A DNA stretch of 64,000 nt from Mycolicibacterium gilvum (GTDB lineage Bacteria; Actinomycetota; Actinomycetes; Mycobacteriales; Mycobacteriaceae), in contig NZ_UGQM01000001.1 in the NCBI RefSeq assembly GCF_900454025.1, positions 2,170,001 through 2,234,000 of the forward strand, written 5' to 3'. The notes beneath the pieces are model-generated. The model did no database searches, was not told the DNA's origin, and saw nothing but the letters and a program-made list of their open reading frames with translations. Positions within the stretch are counted from its first letter, which is position 1. Each line of letters opens with the position of its first letter. A program made the position numbers and the translations under genes. This document shows positions 1 to 8,117 of the stretch, one piece after another.

Positions 1-677
1 CGGCTGACGACATCACGTTGCTGGGCCAATGTCGCCGAGAACCGGTCCAGTTCGGTGATCGTCGCGATGATGTCGTCGGTCTGGGTGTCGAGAATGCCGA
101 CGAAGCGATCCAGCCGGCCCAGCAACTCGCGGATGTCGCTCTGGTGACCCGCGAACACGTCGTTGAAAGAGTGGACGACGTCGCCGATCTGGCCCAGTCC
201 GCCCCCGTTGACCACCGTCGACAACGCCGCCAGCGTCTGCTCGGTCGACGGATGGGTCGACGACGCGTCCAGCCCGATCGACGATCCCGGCGCCAAGACG
301 CCGACCGCGGGTTCTCCGAGCGGCGCGGCGAGTTCGAGGTGCATCGACCCGAGCAGGCTGGTCTGGCCGACGGTCGCGATCGCGTTGGCCGGGATCTCGA
401 CGCCCGCTTTCACCCGGATGCCGACTTCGGCGTGGCGGTCGACGATCCCGATGCGGGAAACACTGCCGATCACGACGTCGTCGATCATCACCGGCGAATT
501 GGTCTCCAGCGTACCGACGTTCGCGAGTGCCACGGTGTAGGCCGTCGCGCCGTCCCCGCGTCCGACCGTGCCGGGCAGCGGAAGCGAGCTCACCCCGTCG
601 AAACTGCACGCGGTCGTGGTCATCAGGGCCGCCGCGGCGATCGCGACGGCGCGTCGGGCTGCGCGGACGGGTCTCAC
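1..677 (-). CDS. mceE: Mce family protein, MceE type (partial, runs off window start)
   Basis: This is the fifth gene of the mce operon; MceE proteins are usually the lipoprotein subunit of the Mce lipid importer in the cell envelope. The chosen start is GTG at 677, which overlaps the mceD stop (GTGA). Translation gives a short basic N-terminus with RR, a hydrophobic stretch, and Cys24 in the context TTTAC, which is a weak lipobox. An Mce/MlaD beta domain follows (around TAYTVALANVGTLETNSPVM, then IGSVSRIGIVD). After that comes a helical segment with SLLGSMHLELA and repeated leucine/aspartate helices. The first 225 codons are present and the 3' end lies outside the window. The Mce assignment is firm; the E label rests on operon position and the lipoprotein-like N-terminus. 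Confidence 0.88.
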   Translation of the reverse strand, partial: MRPVRAARRAVAIAAAALMTTTACSFDGVSSLPLPGTVGRGDGATAYTVALANVGTLETNSPVMIDDVVIGSVSRIGIVDRHAEVGIRVKAGVEIPANAIATVGQTSLLGSMHLELAAPLGEPAVGVLAPGSSIGLDASSTHPSTEQTLAALSTVVNGGGLGQIGDVVHSFNDVFAGHQSDIRELLGRLDRFVGILDTQTDDIIATITELDRFSATLAQQRDVVS

Positions 678-1948
678 GGCGTGGGCCTTTCGGCCGGCAG
701 AAGCATCTGAGGCAGCGTGGGCTGCTGTGCCTGATAGGCGGAATCGCCGGGAGCGATCGCGGTGGGTCCCGAGCGTGTGCCCGGGCCCCCCGGTCGGAGA
801 TCGGGTTCACTGTAGATCAGCTTGCTGTCCGACGGGACCGGCGTCAGCAGCGGATTGACCGGGAAGGGCAGGTAGTTGAAGTTCACGGTGTCCAGGCCGG
901 GCCCGAGATACTGGGCGCACAGCTTGGAGCTCTCCGGTGCGGTGACGTTCGCCAGCGCACCGAGCATCCCGCAGAAGAACGCGGTCGGATCCGCCATGTT
1001 GTTGAGCACGAACACTCCGCTGGCCCCGCCGGTGCGCGGATCCATCATGTTGTAGGCGTTTGCCATCGCCGACGGCGCCACGTGCAGGACCTGTTCGAGA
1101 TCGGCACGGTGATCGACGAGGTTCTGGGTGACCCCGGCCAGCCGCGCCACCTGCTCGCCGGTTCGGTCACGGGTGCCCGCGACGAAGCGCTGCACCTCGC
1201 CGACCGCCTCGGCGAGGTTGATCAGCGCGGCGTCCAGATCGCCGCGGCTGCCGTCGAGCACGCTGCTCAGCGTGGCGAGCCGCTCCTCGAACCGCACGAT
1301 CTGTTCGTTGCTGTCACGCAGCACCGCGACGAATGTCTGCAGATGGGAGAGCATCTCGGTGATGTCACCGCTGCCGTCGGCGATGACCCTGCTGATCCCC
1401 GCGAGCTGGGTGATCGCGGTGCGCAGCTTCTGCCCGTTGCCGGCCATCGCATCGGCGGCACTGTCGACGAATCGGCCGACCGAACCGGTGGTCAGCTCCG
1501 CGGTGGGGCCGAGATCGGCGGCGAGTCGGTCGATCTGCTCCTTGACCTCGTCCCATTCGACCGGGACCGCGGTGCGTTCCCTCGGGATCACCGCTCCTGA
1601 TTCGGCGACGGGTCCGGAACCGCCGCGCGGTGTCAGCGCGACGAAACGTGCCGAAACCAGGTTCTGCGCCACCACAACGGCTTTCACGTCCGCGGCGATG
1701 CGCACTCCATGGTCGACCTGCAACGTGAAGACGGTCTGGGTGCCGTCGGCCTCGATCGCGGTGATGGTGCCGACCCTGACCCCGGCGATACGGACGTCGT
1801 CGCCGGGGTAGATCGCGTTCGCGTTCGCGAAGATCGCGGTGAGGGTCGTCGGGGGGAACAGACGCGCAGCGGCGATGACGCCGGCCGATGCGACGAGCAG
1901 TGTGCCCAGGGCGGCGGCGGTCAGCCTGATCAGCGTCGGCCGCGTCAC
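674..1948 (-). CDS. mceD: Mce family protein, MceD type
   Basis: Mce/MlaD-domain subunit of a lipid-import machine, 424 residues. It has one N-terminal membrane anchor (residues about 8-28, LTAAALGTLLVASAGVIAA). The Mce domain follows, with IYPGDDVRIAGVRVGTITAI at about 48-67 and LVSARFVALTP near 97. The rest is a long helical region (FVAVLRDSNEQIVRFEERL) and a Pro-rich C-terminus, typical of MceD, whose tails extend outward. The start overlaps the mceC stop by 4 bp and the stop overlaps mceE by 4 bp, so translation is probably coupled throughout. Family identity is certain; the substrate is unknown. Confidence 0.92.
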   Translation of the reverse strand: MTRPTLIRLTAAALGTLLVASAGVIAAARLFPPTTLTAIFANANAIYPGDDVRIAGVRVGTITAIEADGTQTVFTLQVDHGVRIAADVKAVVVAQNLVSARFVALTPRGGSGPVAESGAVIPRERTAVPVEWDEVKEQIDRLAADLGPTAELTTGSVGRFVDSAADAMAGNGQKLRTAITQLAGISRVIADGSGDITEMLSHLQTFVAVLRDSNEQIVRFEERLATLSSVLDGSRGDLDAALINLAEAVGEVQRFVAGTRDRTGEQVARLAGVTQNLVDHRADLEQVLHVAPSAMANAYNMMDPRTGGASGVFVLNNMADPTAFFCGMLGALANVTAPESSKLCAQYLGPGLDTVNFNYLPFPVNPLLTPVPSDSKLIYSEPDLRPGGPGTRSGPTAIAPGDSAYQAQQPTLPQMLLPAERPTP

Positions 1949-3030
1949 CGGGGTGGCCTCTCGGGGATTCCGTTGCGCGGGAACGGGAGCTCGGCACGCG
2001 GACCCGTGTCGTCGGGTGGTTGACCGGCGTCGACACCGCGCCGGAAGCCGAACGCGTAGTCCAGGAACGGCTGCAGGATGGGTGGCAGGTCCAGGTTGGG
2101 GATGTAGGCCGAGTAGTACGGACCGCTGGCGACCGTCTCACCGAGGGTGACCTGGTACTTCGCCAAGCGGGGGAGCGCCAGTGCGATGTTGTCGCGTTGG
2201 CGTTCCAGCATCGCGAGCACCGTGTTGAGTTTCTCCAGCGTCGGTGCGAGTTGCTGTTCGTTGTCGTGCACGAGGCCGGTCACCCCCCGGGCCACCGCTG
2301 AGGTGTGGGCGAGCAGTTCGACGATCGTGTGTCGCCGCTCTGCCAGCATGGCGACCAGATCGTCGGCGTTGAGGATCAGCGCCGAGACTTCCTCACTGCG
2401 CTCGGCGAGCACGGCGGTGACATCGCGTCCACTCCCGAACAGGCGGCGCAGCGCGGTGTTCCGGGTGTTCAGTGCCTCCGAGATGCGTGCCAGCCCATCG
2501 AAAGTCGGACCGAGCTGCGGGGAGATCTGGTCGATGGTGTCCGACAACGTGTTCAGGGCCTCGTTGAGCGCGGCGGTGTCGGTGCCGGTGGAGTTGGTGG
2601 TCAGGTCGCCGAGGGCCTCGGTCAGGGTGTACGGCGACGACGTCCGGGTCAGCGGGATGATGTCCATCGCCGACATCGAACCGTCACCCTCGGACTGCAC
2701 GGTGAGGACGCGCTGGCCGAGCAGGGTCCCGGTGCGGATGTGGGCGGTGGACTGCGATCCCAGCGGTGTCGTGTCGTCGACGGTGAAGGTGACCAGAGCA
2801 TTCGGGTCCTGCAGCTGCACTGCCGTGACCTTCCCGAGGGTCATGCCCGACACCGTCACGTCGTTGCCGACCGACAGACCGCTGAGATCGGCGAAGACGG
2901 CCTGGTAGCGGATCGCCTTGGCCCACCCCGTGATTCGTTCGGGTGCCAGACCCACCGCGATCACGAGAACGATGAGCACCACACCGATGAACCCCGCTCG
3001 CACCGTGCTCGCCCGCCGATACTTCAGCAT
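1945..3030 (-). CDS. mceC: Mce family protein, MceC type
   Basis: Third mce subunit, 361 residues. A single N-terminal membrane helix (about 12-32, AGFIGVVLIVLVIAVGLAPE) is followed by the Mce domain with LSVGNDVTVSGMTLGKVTAV and the conserved RTGTLLGQRVLTVQSEG block. A coiled helical segment (residues about 130-300) ends in a short Pro-rich tail. The ATG at 3030 shares one base with the mceB stop (TGATG), and the C-terminus overlaps mceD by 4 bp. The conserved VGNDVTVSG motif is typical of MceC paralogues. It is expected to assemble with the other Mce subunits into the periplasmic lipid conduit. Confidence 0.92.
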   Translation of the reverse strand: MLKYRRASTVRAGFIGVVLIVLVIAVGLAPERITGWAKAIRYQAVFADLSGLSVGNDVTVSGMTLGKVTAVQLQDPNALVTFTVDDTTPLGSQSTAHIRTGTLLGQRVLTVQSEGDGSMSAMDIIPLTRTSSPYTLTEALGDLTTNSTGTDTAALNEALNTLSDTIDQISPQLGPTFDGLARISEALNTRNTALRRLFGSGRDVTAVLAERSEEVSALILNADDLVAMLAERRHTIVELLAHTSAVARGVTGLVHDNEQQLAPTLEKLNTVLAMLERQRDNIALALPRLAKYQVTLGETVASGPYYSAYIPNLDLPPILQPFLDYAFGFRRGVDAGQPPDDTGPRAELPFPRNGIPERPPR

Positions 3031-4055
3031 CAGTTCTCAGCGCACCTTCCGTTGTCCTGACGGAACACGGGGAAGACCGCGGTGCGGCCCGCGAGATCGG
3101 TGACGCGCACGCCGAGTGAGCAGATGTAGTAGTTGACGAAGCTGCCGTAGGACCCGATGCGCACCAGCTTCCGGTAGTTCTCCGGCGCCTTGGAGATGGC
3201 GGTTTCGAGACGGTCCAGTTTGCTCCCGAGGTTGGGCGCCAACCGGTGCAGCTGGTCGACCGTATCGGCGAGCGGTGGCCGGGTGTCGGTGAGGAGGTCG
3301 GACAGCGATGCGGTGCCTGCGGACAGCGAATCGATCGCGGCGCCGATCGGCTGACGTTCGGCGGACAGTTCGGCGACGAGCGTGTGCAGCCGGGTCAGCC
3401 CCTCCGAGAAGTCGTCGCGCTGGTCGGCCAGCGTGCCCAGTGTGGTCTGCAGGTTGACGATGAGTCGGTCGATCACCTCGGTCCTGTCGGCGAGCGCATT
3501 CGAGAACGACGATGTCCGGGACAGAAGGGATTCCAGCGTTCCCCCTTGCCCCTGGACGATCTGGATCAGTGCGGCGCTGAGAGTGTTGACCTCCTGCGCG
3601 TCAAGTCCCTTGATGACCGGCTTCAATCCGCCCAGGAGCAGGTCGAGGTCGAGCGCCGGCGCGGTCTGCTCGACGGGGATCCGCGCACCCGCGGGCAGGA
3701 TCCTGGTGGAGCCTTCGTCGTCGACGAGCTCCAGGAACCGGTCGCCGACCAGGTTCAGATAGCGCACCACTGCTCGGGTGCCACTGGTGAGCACCAGGCC
3801 CCGTTCGGCGTCGAAGGTGACGACCACGGTCTTGTCGGGTTGCATCGACAGGTCTTTGACCGTGCCGATCCGCACTCCGGCGAACCTCACCGATTCACCG
3901 GCCCGCAGGTTCGAGACATCTTTGAAGACAGCCGAATACACGTTCGTCGAACCGGAGCGGTACTGACCGAAGACGGCGAACAGGCAGCCGGTGAGCAGCG
4001 CCATCACCGTGACGAAGAGTGCGAACTTGAGGCCCGCACCGCGTTGGTGTCTCAT
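3030..4055 (-). CDS. mceB: Mce family protein, MceB type
   Basis: Second mce subunit, 341 residues from the ATG at 4055. That start forms an ATGA overlap with the mceA stop; a longer in-frame extension upstream to 4238 lies inside mceA and is not used. The N-terminus is MRHQRGAGLKFALFVTVMAL with a single membrane helix. The Mce domain carries VSNLRAGESVRFAGVRIGTV and YLNLVGDRFLELVD. A helical region follows, ending in a short tail with two cysteines (YICSLGVRV and DNGRCAEN), as in many MceB proteins. Its place in the A-B-C-D-E order and the LKFALF start support the MceB call. Confidence 0.92.
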   Translation of the reverse strand: MRHQRGAGLKFALFVTVMALLTGCLFAVFGQYRSGSTNVYSAVFKDVSNLRAGESVRFAGVRIGTVKDLSMQPDKTVVVTFDAERGLVLTSGTRAVVRYLNLVGDRFLELVDDEGSTRILPAGARIPVEQTAPALDLDLLLGGLKPVIKGLDAQEVNTLSAALIQIVQGQGGTLESLLSRTSSFSNALADRTEVIDRLIVNLQTTLGTLADQRDDFSEGLTRLHTLVAELSAERQPIGAAIDSLSAGTASLSDLLTDTRPPLADTVDQLHRLAPNLGSKLDRLETAISKAPENYRKLVRIGSYGSFVNYYICSLGVRVTDLAGRTAVFPVFRQDNGRCAEN

Positions 4056-5239
4056 CCGGGCTGGCCGATCTGGGCGCTGTTGCGCGGCGGTCCGTCGATC
4101 GGCCCGAACATGATCTGTTTGAGCAGTTCGGAGTTCACGATCGGGCCGCGGTTGCCGTACTTCCACGGGTTGGCGCCGGTATCGGTGACGACGAACGGCG
4201 GCGCCTTGCCGTAGGGGATCTTCGGCAGGTCGGTGCACTGCGGCCCGCCGGTGGCGGCGACCCTGGGCAGATCGGCGGGGTAGCGGTAGCGGTCCTGGCC
4301 CCAGAAGAATCCGGCCAGCACCTCGACACCGGGGACGTCGAGTGGAGGATTGTTGGCCATCACGGTCAGCGAGCCCAGGCCACAGGACAGGGCGGGATGG
4401 TAGTCGCGGAGAAGCTCGGTCGTCGGTGCCAGGAGTCGCAGCACCTCCGTCAGTGGTGGTCCGTTGTCGGCGAGCACTTCGCTGCCGACCTCGCCGAGGC
4501 CGACTGCGCTGACCAACAGCGCATCGAGCTCGTTCTCGGTCTCGACGATGCTGGAGCCGATCTCCGTGGCGGCGGCGACGATCGACATCAGATCGGGCGC
4601 GGCGTCGGCATAGGATCTCAGCACCGCCGGCGCCGTCGACAGGTCGTGTTCGAGCGCCGGAAGCGACGGATCGATCTGTGCCAGAGCCGAGTTGAGGTCG
4701 GCGAGACCCTGGCCGATCATGGTGCCGCGGCCGCGCATCGCGGTGGCGATCGCGCCGAGGGTCTGGTTGAGCTTCTCCGGCGTGATGGTGTCGAGCACCG
4801 CCACCAGCTGTTCGAACAGCGTGTTGGCTTCGATCATGACGCGATCGGCGCCGAGGATCTGGCCGGCGTGCACCGGGGACGGGGACGGATCCGCCGGTGG
4901 GACCAGGCGCACTGACTTGGCGCCGAAGACCGTGGTGGACGCGATGTCGACGGTGACGTCTGCGGGGATGATGTTCTGCCGGGCCGGGTCGATCGCCAGG
5001 TGCAGCGCCGCTGTCCCGTCGTCGCGATAGTCGATAGAGACCACCTTGCCCACCTGCACCCCGTGCAACTGGACTTTGGCGTCGGGATTCATCACGAGTC
5101 CGGCGCGCGGTGAGATGACGGTCAGCGGAACGGATTCGGCGAAGCCGTCCCGGAACAGGGTGACCGACACCGCGGTCAGTGACGCGACGGCGGCGAGGGA
5201 GATCAACCCGATCACCGGGTGGATCACTGCGGACTTCAC
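4052..5239 (-). CDS. mceA: Mce family protein, MceA type
   Basis: First mce subunit, 395 residues from a GTG at 5239. The N-terminal membrane helix (HPVIGLISLAAVASLTAV) leads into the Mce domain with AGLVMNPDAKVQLHGVQVG and STTVFGAKSVRLVPP, followed by the helical domain and a C-terminus typical of MceA (ADLPRVAATGGPQC). The GTG start has no visible ribosome-binding site. A strong one lies upstream of a 10-codon reading frame whose TGA overlaps this GTG, so the true start may differ (see the leader entry). No yrbEA/yrbEB permease genes precede it, although most mce operons begin with them; the next gene upstream is divergent. Confidence 0.9.
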   Translation of the reverse strand: MKSAVIHPVIGLISLAAVASLTAVSVTLFRDGFAESVPLTVISPRAGLVMNPDAKVQLHGVQVGKVVSIDYRDDGTAALHLAIDPARQNIIPADVTVDIASTTVFGAKSVRLVPPADPSPSPVHAGQILGADRVMIEANTLFEQLVAVLDTITPEKLNQTLGAIATAMRGRGTMIGQGLADLNSALAQIDPSLPALEHDLSTAPAVLRSYADAAPDLMSIVAAATEIGSSIVETENELDALLVSAVGLGEVGSEVLADNGPPLTEVLRLLAPTTELLRDYHPALSCGLGSLTVMANNPPLDVPGVEVLAGFFWGQDRYRYPADLPRVAATGGPQCTDLPKIPYGKAPPFVVTDTGANPWKYGNRGPIVNSELLKQIMFGPIDGPPRNSAQIGQPG

Positions 5240-5279
5240 ACGTCGCGCTCGGTAGTCACGGCGGTCATTGCGCCTCCCC
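5236..5279 (-). promoter_or_regulatory. Strong SD plus 10-codon leader frame overlapping mceA start
   Basis: On the minus strand GGGGAGG (5279-5273) stands 4 nt before an ATG at 5268. This opens MTAVTTERDV and stops at TGA 5238-5236. The mceA GTG (5239-5237) overlaps that stop. If the GTGTG at this point were GTG, the leader would fuse in frame to mceA as MTAVTTERDV-KSAVIHPVIG, a natural MceA N-terminus. So this is either a coupled leader peptide or a 2-nt insertion (real mutation or sequencing error). Confidence 0.6.
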
Positions 5280-5616
5280 GGATGTCGTCGGTGTCTGCAC
5301 CGGCGCGGAATGTCCGGGCCGGCTGGGTCAGCCGCGTACCGGTGGGGGAATGCCGGTCAGTCCGGACCGACGACTCGTGGGTGCCGGACCGGTGTCGGCA
5401 GTTCCGCGGTGCGTCATCACAGGGATCCTCGGATCAGGTCGCCAGGCATGTGAACCTAACGTTTGCTCCGGCAAGCTAACAGTTGCGGGTCCGGACGGTC
5501 AAGGCTCAGAACACCGCGACGGGAACAAAAGTTGGGTTACATTGAGGAGCCTTCGGCGTGGGTCGGAATTGACGTCGACGTTCGTCGCCAGGCTCCGTCG
5601 ACAGAGGAGAGATCTC
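5280..5616. promoter_or_regulatory. Divergent promoter region mceA / reductase with inverted repeat
   Basis: This 337-bp non-coding spacer lies between the mce operon and the reductase gene. It holds an inverted repeat, GTTTGCT-ccggca-AGCTAAC (5461-5480), embedded in the near-direct repeat CTAACGTTTGC (5456-5466) and CTAACAGTTGC (5476-5486). This is a plausible operator. GGAGAG (5605-5610) is the ribosome-binding site for the ATG at 5617. No convincing gene was seen here. Confidence 0.45.
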
Positions 5617-6699
5617 ATGACACACGCGGTCCGGCCTCTCCGAATGGTGGTGTGGTCGACCGGCGGCGTCGGTTCCCTCGCCGTCAATGCGGTGGCGACC
5701 AGACCGGACATGGAGCTGGTGGGTGTCTGGGTGCACTCGGCCGACAAGGTGGGCCGTGACGCGGGCACCCTGTGCGGCCGGGAACCACTGGGGATAGCGG
5801 CTTCTGGGGATGCCGACGAGATGATCGCGCTGCAGCCCGACTGCGTGGTGTATGCGGCCAGCGGTCCCGACCGTGATGCCGCGGCCGTCCCCGACTACGT
5901 CAGACTGCTGGAATCGGGGATCAACGTCGTGTCGACGAGTTCGACCGCACTGGTCTATCCACCGGTCTACTACTCGCCGCAGTGGCGTGAGCAACTCGCC
6001 TCGGCGGCGTCGCAGGGCGGCGCATCCTTCTACGTGTCGGGGATCTTCCCGGGTTTCGCCTCCGATCAGCTTGCGCTGCTGCTGTCGACGTTGTCCGCGT
6101 CGATCTCCGAGGTGAAGGTGACCGAGGTGGCGCTCAACGACCACTACCCGGTCGCGGAGGTGATGATGGACGGTATGGGCTTCGCCCGGCCGCTGGACTT
6201 CGAACCTCTTTTGAAGACACCGGGATTCATCGAGATGGCGTGGAAGGCTCCCATCGCGCTGATGGCCGACGCGCTCCGTGTCGAGGTGACCGAGGTCCGC
6301 GGAACACTGGATCGCCGGCTGACCGACCGCGACATCGAGGTGGCGTTCGGGACCATCCCGGCGGGCACCTGTGGTGCGGTGTGCACCCGAGCGGCCGGTG
6401 TTGTCGACGGACGCGAAGCCATCATTGTGGAACACATCATCAGAATGGCGCGCGACGTGGCGCCCGACTGGCCCGCGTCGGACTTCGACGCGACCTATCG
6501 GGTGGACATCACCGGAGATCCGGACATCCACTGCGCGATGAATCTGGGGGACGCACAGGGGCACGGCGCCGGCCGGGCGGCGATGACGGCCACCGCGATG
6601 CGGGTGGTGAACGCGATACCGTTCGTGGTGGCCGCACCACCGGGTCTGCTCAGCTCGCTCGATCTGCCGAACACGCTGCCGCGCCACGCTTTCGCCTGA
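5617..6699 (+). CDS. NAD(P)-binding dihydrodipicolinate-reductase-like oxidoreductase
   Basis: 360-residue Rossmann-fold protein. The N-terminus RMVVWSTGGVGSLAVNAVAT is the dinucleotide-binding loop. Next comes ELVGVWVHSADKVGRDAGTL and the segment DCVVYAASGPDRDAAAVPDY, the layout of the DapB-like amine-dehydrogenase/reductase proteins abundant in mycobacterial lipid and sterol gene clusters. The middle part (FYVSGIFPGFASDQLALLL) is typical of that subfamily. The ATG at 5617 follows GGAGAG at good distance; in-frame codons further upstream are in non-coding sequence. It stands alone, divergent from mceA and convergent with the double-TetR gene. A role in true lysine synthesis is unlikely because such paralogues are usually catabolic; the substrate cannot be told. 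Confidence 0.82.
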   Translation: MTHAVRPLRMVVWSTGGVGSLAVNAVATRPDMELVGVWVHSADKVGRDAGTLCGREPLGIAASGDADEMIALQPDCVVYAASGPDRDAAAVPDYVRLLESGINVVSTSSTALVYPPVYYSPQWREQLASAASQGGASFYVSGIFPGFASDQLALLLSTLSASISEVKVTEVALNDHYPVAEVMMDGMGFARPLDFEPLLKTPGFIEMAWKAPIALMADALRVEVTEVRGTLDRRLTDRDIEVAFGTIPAGTCGAVCTRAAGVVDGREAIIVEHIIRMARDVAPDWPASDFDATYRVDITGDPDIHCAMNLGDAQGHGAGRAAMTATAMRVVNAIPFVVAAPPGLLSSLDLPNTLPRHAFA

Positions 6700-6732
6700 A
6701 CAGGATCGCGTGCCGCACCATCCGGGAGTGGC

Positions 6733-8070
6733 TCAGGTGCGCACGGCCACGCCGCGCAGGATCGTGTCCCTGGCCAGGATCAGCGCGTTGCGGGGTCCGA
6801 CCTCCTGCAGGATGTTCTCCGGGATCCACTGCTCGCCGATGATGCATCTGGCCAGCATGTCCGCGGTGGGGCTGTCGATGTGGATCTCGCCGGCTCTGAT
6901 CCCCTCGGACAGCAGGGATTTCATCTGGCGGATCCGGGTGGTGAACGACCACGCCGGATTCGCGGAGTCGGGCGGGGACTGGCGCAGCCACGCCAACTGG
7001 ATGCGGAACTCGTCCGGGAACTGATCGAGGGCGTTGATGTTGAGCCAGCTCAGCGCGTCCAGCTTCTCCACCGTCGTCGACTCGGTACGCACGATGTCCG
7101 ACCAGGCGCCGCCGACCTTGCGGCCGAACTCCAGCATGATCGACATCAACAGTTCGTCCTTGGAACCGATGATGCGGTACACGGTGCCGGTTCCGAGACC
7201 GGCCGCAGAGGCGATGTCGCGGATGGTCGTCATCTCATAGCCGCGCCGCCCGAATTCGGCGCGGGCGACGGCTCGCAGGTGCGCCGCCTTCAGATCGGTC
7301 TCGTCCTCGTCGTCGGTCCAGGTGCTGATGACGGACTGCGCCGCGGCGAAGGCCTTCGACCGGTCCAGCGAGGCGTCCGAGGGCGCCTCGCTGGCGAGCC
7401 CGTTCAGCGCGATCCGGCATTTCAGCGTCGCGAGATCGTCGGTGCGTGCCTTGTGGCGGATGACGTCGAGGCCGACGTGCAGCATGGACTGGCAGAGGCG
7501 GTCGGCGAGGGTGGGGAGGTCGACGTCGGAACGGATTTCACCGCTCCACCGTCCGGCGCGAAGGGCCTGTAGCATCGCGGCCTGGACCTTCTCCGGTGCT
7601 CGGGCGCTCAGCGCCTGCAGCTCCGGGTCGGCGCTGGGCCCTTCGTAGAACGACATCTGCAGCGCGGCGCGGTGTTCGACGGCGCAGCGCGCGATCGCGC
7701 ATCCGAGCGCGGTGATCTGAGCCGACACCGGCCCGGGGTCGGGCTCGTCGAGTTTGCGCAGCGCCAGGTCGCCGATGCGGTCCAGATCGTCGTGGTAGAG
7801 CCGGATCAGCTCGACGAGGATGGCTTCCTTGCTGTCGAAGTGGTGGTAGAGGCTGCCGGCGAGAATGCCTGCCGCATCGGCGATCTGCTGAAGCGAACTG
7901 CGCAGGCCGGTCGCCGCGATGACGGTGTTGGCCGTCTTGAGGATTTCGGCCCGGCGGGTCGTGTCGGCGGGCGCAGCGTCGCGGACCGCTGCCAGTTCGG
8001 CGCTGCCGGACCTCTTCCGTCCCGAGCGACGCCCGCGTCCGGGTTTCTGCCCTGCAGCGTCGGCGGCCAT
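6733..8070 (-). CDS. Transcriptional regulator with two TetR domains
   Basis: 445 residues, about twice the usual TetR length. The first TetR DNA-binding domain lies at about 40-90 (LQQIADAAGILAGSLYHHFD, SKEAILVELI). The second lies at about 265-315 (MTTIRDIASAAGLGTGTVYR, IIGSKDELLMSIM). Each is followed by its own all-helical ligand/dimerisation part, so the polypeptide resembles two fused regulators. A basic tail (GRGRRSGRKRSG) leads the first. The ATG at 8070 follows AAGGAGGAG. It lies 47 bp downstream of the SDR gene on the same strand and probably shares its transcript. It may control the SDR and the divergent VWA/AAA genes. Both helix-turn-helix units look intact. Confidence 0.88.
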   Translation of the reverse strand: MAADAAGQKPGRGRRSGRKRSGSAELAAVRDAAPADTTRRAEILKTANTVIAATGLRSSLQQIADAAGILAGSLYHHFDSKEAILVELIRLYHDDLDRIGDLALRKLDEPDPGPVSAQITALGCAIARCAVEHRAALQMSFYEGPSADPELQALSARAPEKVQAAMLQALRAGRWSGEIRSDVDLPTLADRLCQSMLHVGLDVIRHKARTDDLATLKCRIALNGLASEAPSDASLDRSKAFAAAQSVISTWTDDEDETDLKAAHLRAVARAEFGRRGYEMTTIRDIASAAGLGTGTVYRIIGSKDELLMSIMLEFGRKVGGAWSDIVRTESTTVEKLDALSWLNINALDQFPDEFRIQLAWLRQSPPDSANPAWSFTTRIRQMKSLLSEGIRAGEIHIDSPTADMLARCIIGEQWIPENILQEVGPRNALILARDTILRGVAVRT

Positions 8071-8117
8071 CGGTCCGCTCCTCCTTCGTCAGTACCGGCA
8101 CCGCCGGAACACCGATG

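Noticed and set aside
4056..4238. N-terminal extension of mceB
   Set aside because: It lies inside mceA; the ATGA overlap at 4052-4055 and the membrane-anchor start fit the family better.
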